Assembly (NCBI GenBank): GCA_017556595.1
Contig: JAFYML010000203.1
Span: 1 to 7,068, forward strand
Direction of reading: 5' to 3'
DNA from: Bacteroides sp.
GTDB taxonomy: Bacteria; Bacteroidota; Bacteroidia; Bacteroidales; Bacteroidaceae
DNA length: 7,068 bases
Position numbers and translations under genes: made by a program. Position 1 is the first letter of the stretch; every line of letters begins with the position of its first letter. Shown here piece by piece: positions 6,081 through 7,068 of this stretch. The notes beneath the pieces were generated by a model that saw only the letters and a program-made list of their open reading frames with translations, ran no database searches and was not told where the DNA came from.

Positions 6081-7068
6081 TTACAGCTCTCTAACATATT
6101 TCTTAAATTGTTCGCCTCTATCTTCGTAACTCTTGAACAAATCGAACGAAGCGCAACAAGGACTTAACAATACAGTTTCACCCTTCTTTGCCAATCTATA
6201 AGCAGCTTCAACGGCATCTTTCATGCCAGTTTGAATGTCTGCTATAGGTAGTCCGAATCCATCGAAGAAGTCGTGCAATTTTTCATTGTGCAATCCTAGA
6301 TAAACCAATGCCGAACATTTCTCTTTCACTAAGTCGGCAATTTCGTTATAGTCATTGCCTTTGTCCTTACCGCCTAAAATAAGTACGGTTTTGGTGGTCA
6401 TGCTTTGCAATGCATACCAACACGAGTTAACATTGGTTGCTTTAGAGTCGTTAATAAAATGAATGCCACGCACATCGCAAACTTTTTCTAATCGGTGTTC
6501 TACTCCTTTGAAATTGCTCAAAGCTTTGCGTATATCTTCTTTCTCAATACCTGCAACGTTGGCGGAAATACCAGCGGCTAATGAGTTGTAGAGATTGTGT
6601 GTGCCATGCAATGCTAATGCTTCTTGCTCCATGTTGAAAGCAATCGGTCGTTCAATCTCAATCTCGCCATCTTCTACATAGGCAATAGCTCCTTGTCCTT
6701 TTATTTCAGCAAATGGATAAAGTTGTGCTTTTAGGCCATAACGCTCTAATTCTCGACGAATGATAGGGTCATCGTTCCAGAAAATAAAGGCATCCTCTTC
6801 CGTTTGGTTTTGTACAATGCGGAATTTAGCATCCACATAGTTTTGCATTTGGTGGTCATAACGATCCAAATGGTCGGGAGTAATATTCATCAAAACTGCG
6901 ATATTTGCACGGAAGTCGTACATGTTGTCCAATTGGAATGAACTGAGCTCGATGATATAGTAGTCATGTTTCTCGGTAGCCACTTGTAGGGCAAGACTCT
7001 TTCCTATGTTACCTGCCAATCCAACATTTAATCCTGCACTTTTGAAGATATGATAGATGAGCGAAGTA
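6081..7068 (-). CDS. murD: UDP-N-acetylmuramoylalanine--D-glutamate ligase MurD, N-terminus cut by window edge
   Basis: Cytoplasmic Mur ligase that adds D-glutamate to UDP-MurNAc-L-Ala with ATP. 328 complete codons are visible before the TAA at 6081-6083, out of a usual length near 445, so roughly 115 N-terminal residues lie beyond the right edge. The visible protein begins TSLIYHIFKSAGLNVGLAGNIGKS, which in MurD follows the P-loop GTNGKTT, so the cut falls just after that loop. Numbered from the first visible codon: ELSSFQL at 40-46, NITPDHLDRY at 61-70, DAKFRI near 79-84 with a Lys matching the carbamylated lysine of MurD, HNLYN at 157-161, EHRLE at 190-194, INDSKATN at 205-212, GGKDKG at 232-237, SPCCASFD at 302-309 and YEDRGEQF at 314-321. 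A TTG at 7017-7019 could be mistaken for a start, but the homology continues through it. The gap to ftsW is 45 bp. Confidence 0.96.
   Translation of the reverse strand, partial: TSLIYHIFKSAGLNVGLAGNIGKSLALQVATEKHDYYIIELSSFQLDNMYDFRANIAVLMNITPDHLDRYDHQMQNYVDAKFRIVQNQTEEDAFIFWNDDPIIRRELERYGLKAQLYPFAEIKGQGAIAYVEDGEIEIERPIAFNMEQEALALHGTHNLYNSLAAGISANVAGIEKEDIRKALSNFKGVEHRLEKVCDVRGIHFINDSKATNVNSCWYALQSMTTKTVLILGGKDKGNDYNEIADLVKEKCSALVYLGLHNEKLHDFFDGFGLPIADIQTGMKDAVEAAYRLAKKGETVLLSPCCASFDLFKSYEDRGEQFKKYVREL

Noticed and set aside
6072..6087. Small inverted repeat gctgt/acagc with a 6-base loop over the murD stop codon
   Set aside because: The stem is only five base pairs and is not followed by a T-run on the coding strand, so it does not make a convincing terminator; it may be chance.
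7017..7019. TTG as the start of murD
   Set aside because: The frame stays open to the window edge and the upstream codons encode TSLIYHIFKSAGLNVG, which is conserved MurD sequence, so the gene is truncated by the window and starts outside it.
1..7068. Mobile element, CRISPR array, RNA gene or unknown system
   Set aside because: Every part of the window is covered by conserved dcw genes or gaps of 46 bp or less; no transposase, spaced repeat array, tRNA or rRNA signature was seen on either strand.

Overview
This window is a stretch of the division and cell wall (dcw) gene cluster of a Bacteroidota bacterium, most likely of the order Bacteroidales and possibly close to Bacteroides or Prevotella. 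The evidence is the gene order murD-ftsW-murG-murC-ftsQ-ftsA with no ddl or murB between murC and ftsQ, the A-rich leaders without Shine-Dalgarno sequences, and lineage-style motifs: PENFSTA and GPGNSVQRDFLSQAFSDF in FtsW, INDSKATNVNS in MurD, and a long charged linker at the end of FtsA. The genus assignment is inference from remembered family features; no search was run.

All six genes lie on the minus strand, so transcription runs from high to low coordinates. The layout is: murD (enters from the right edge, N-terminus missing, stop at 6081-6083), ftsW (4740-6035, GTG start), murG (3565-4713), murC (2130-3518), ftsQ (1374-2120) and ftsA (1-1350, runs off the left edge just before its C-terminus). 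The gaps are 45, 26, 46, 9 and 23 bp. I see no promoter or terminator in any of them, so the block reads as one operon. No stretch of 300 bases lacks a gene. Genes expected outside the window, from family knowledge, are mraY or murE beyond the right edge and ftsZ beyond the left edge.

The genes act together to build septal peptidoglycan. MurC adds L-Ala and MurD adds D-Glu to the UDP-MurNAc precursor in the cytoplasm. MurG converts lipid I to lipid II on the inner face of the membrane. FtsW polymerises lipid II into glycan strands at the septum. FtsQ is the bitopic scaffold of the divisome, and FtsA is the actin-like protein that ties FtsZ to the membrane.

I found no previously undescribed system here; this is a conserved housekeeping region. 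The points worth a second look are small: a 15-bp in-frame direct repeat at the FtsA C-terminus, substitutions in the FtsA nucleotide-binding motifs, a GTG start for ftsW, an acidic Ala/Glu-rich tail on FtsW, and a DxDxDG-like motif in its periplasmic loop.
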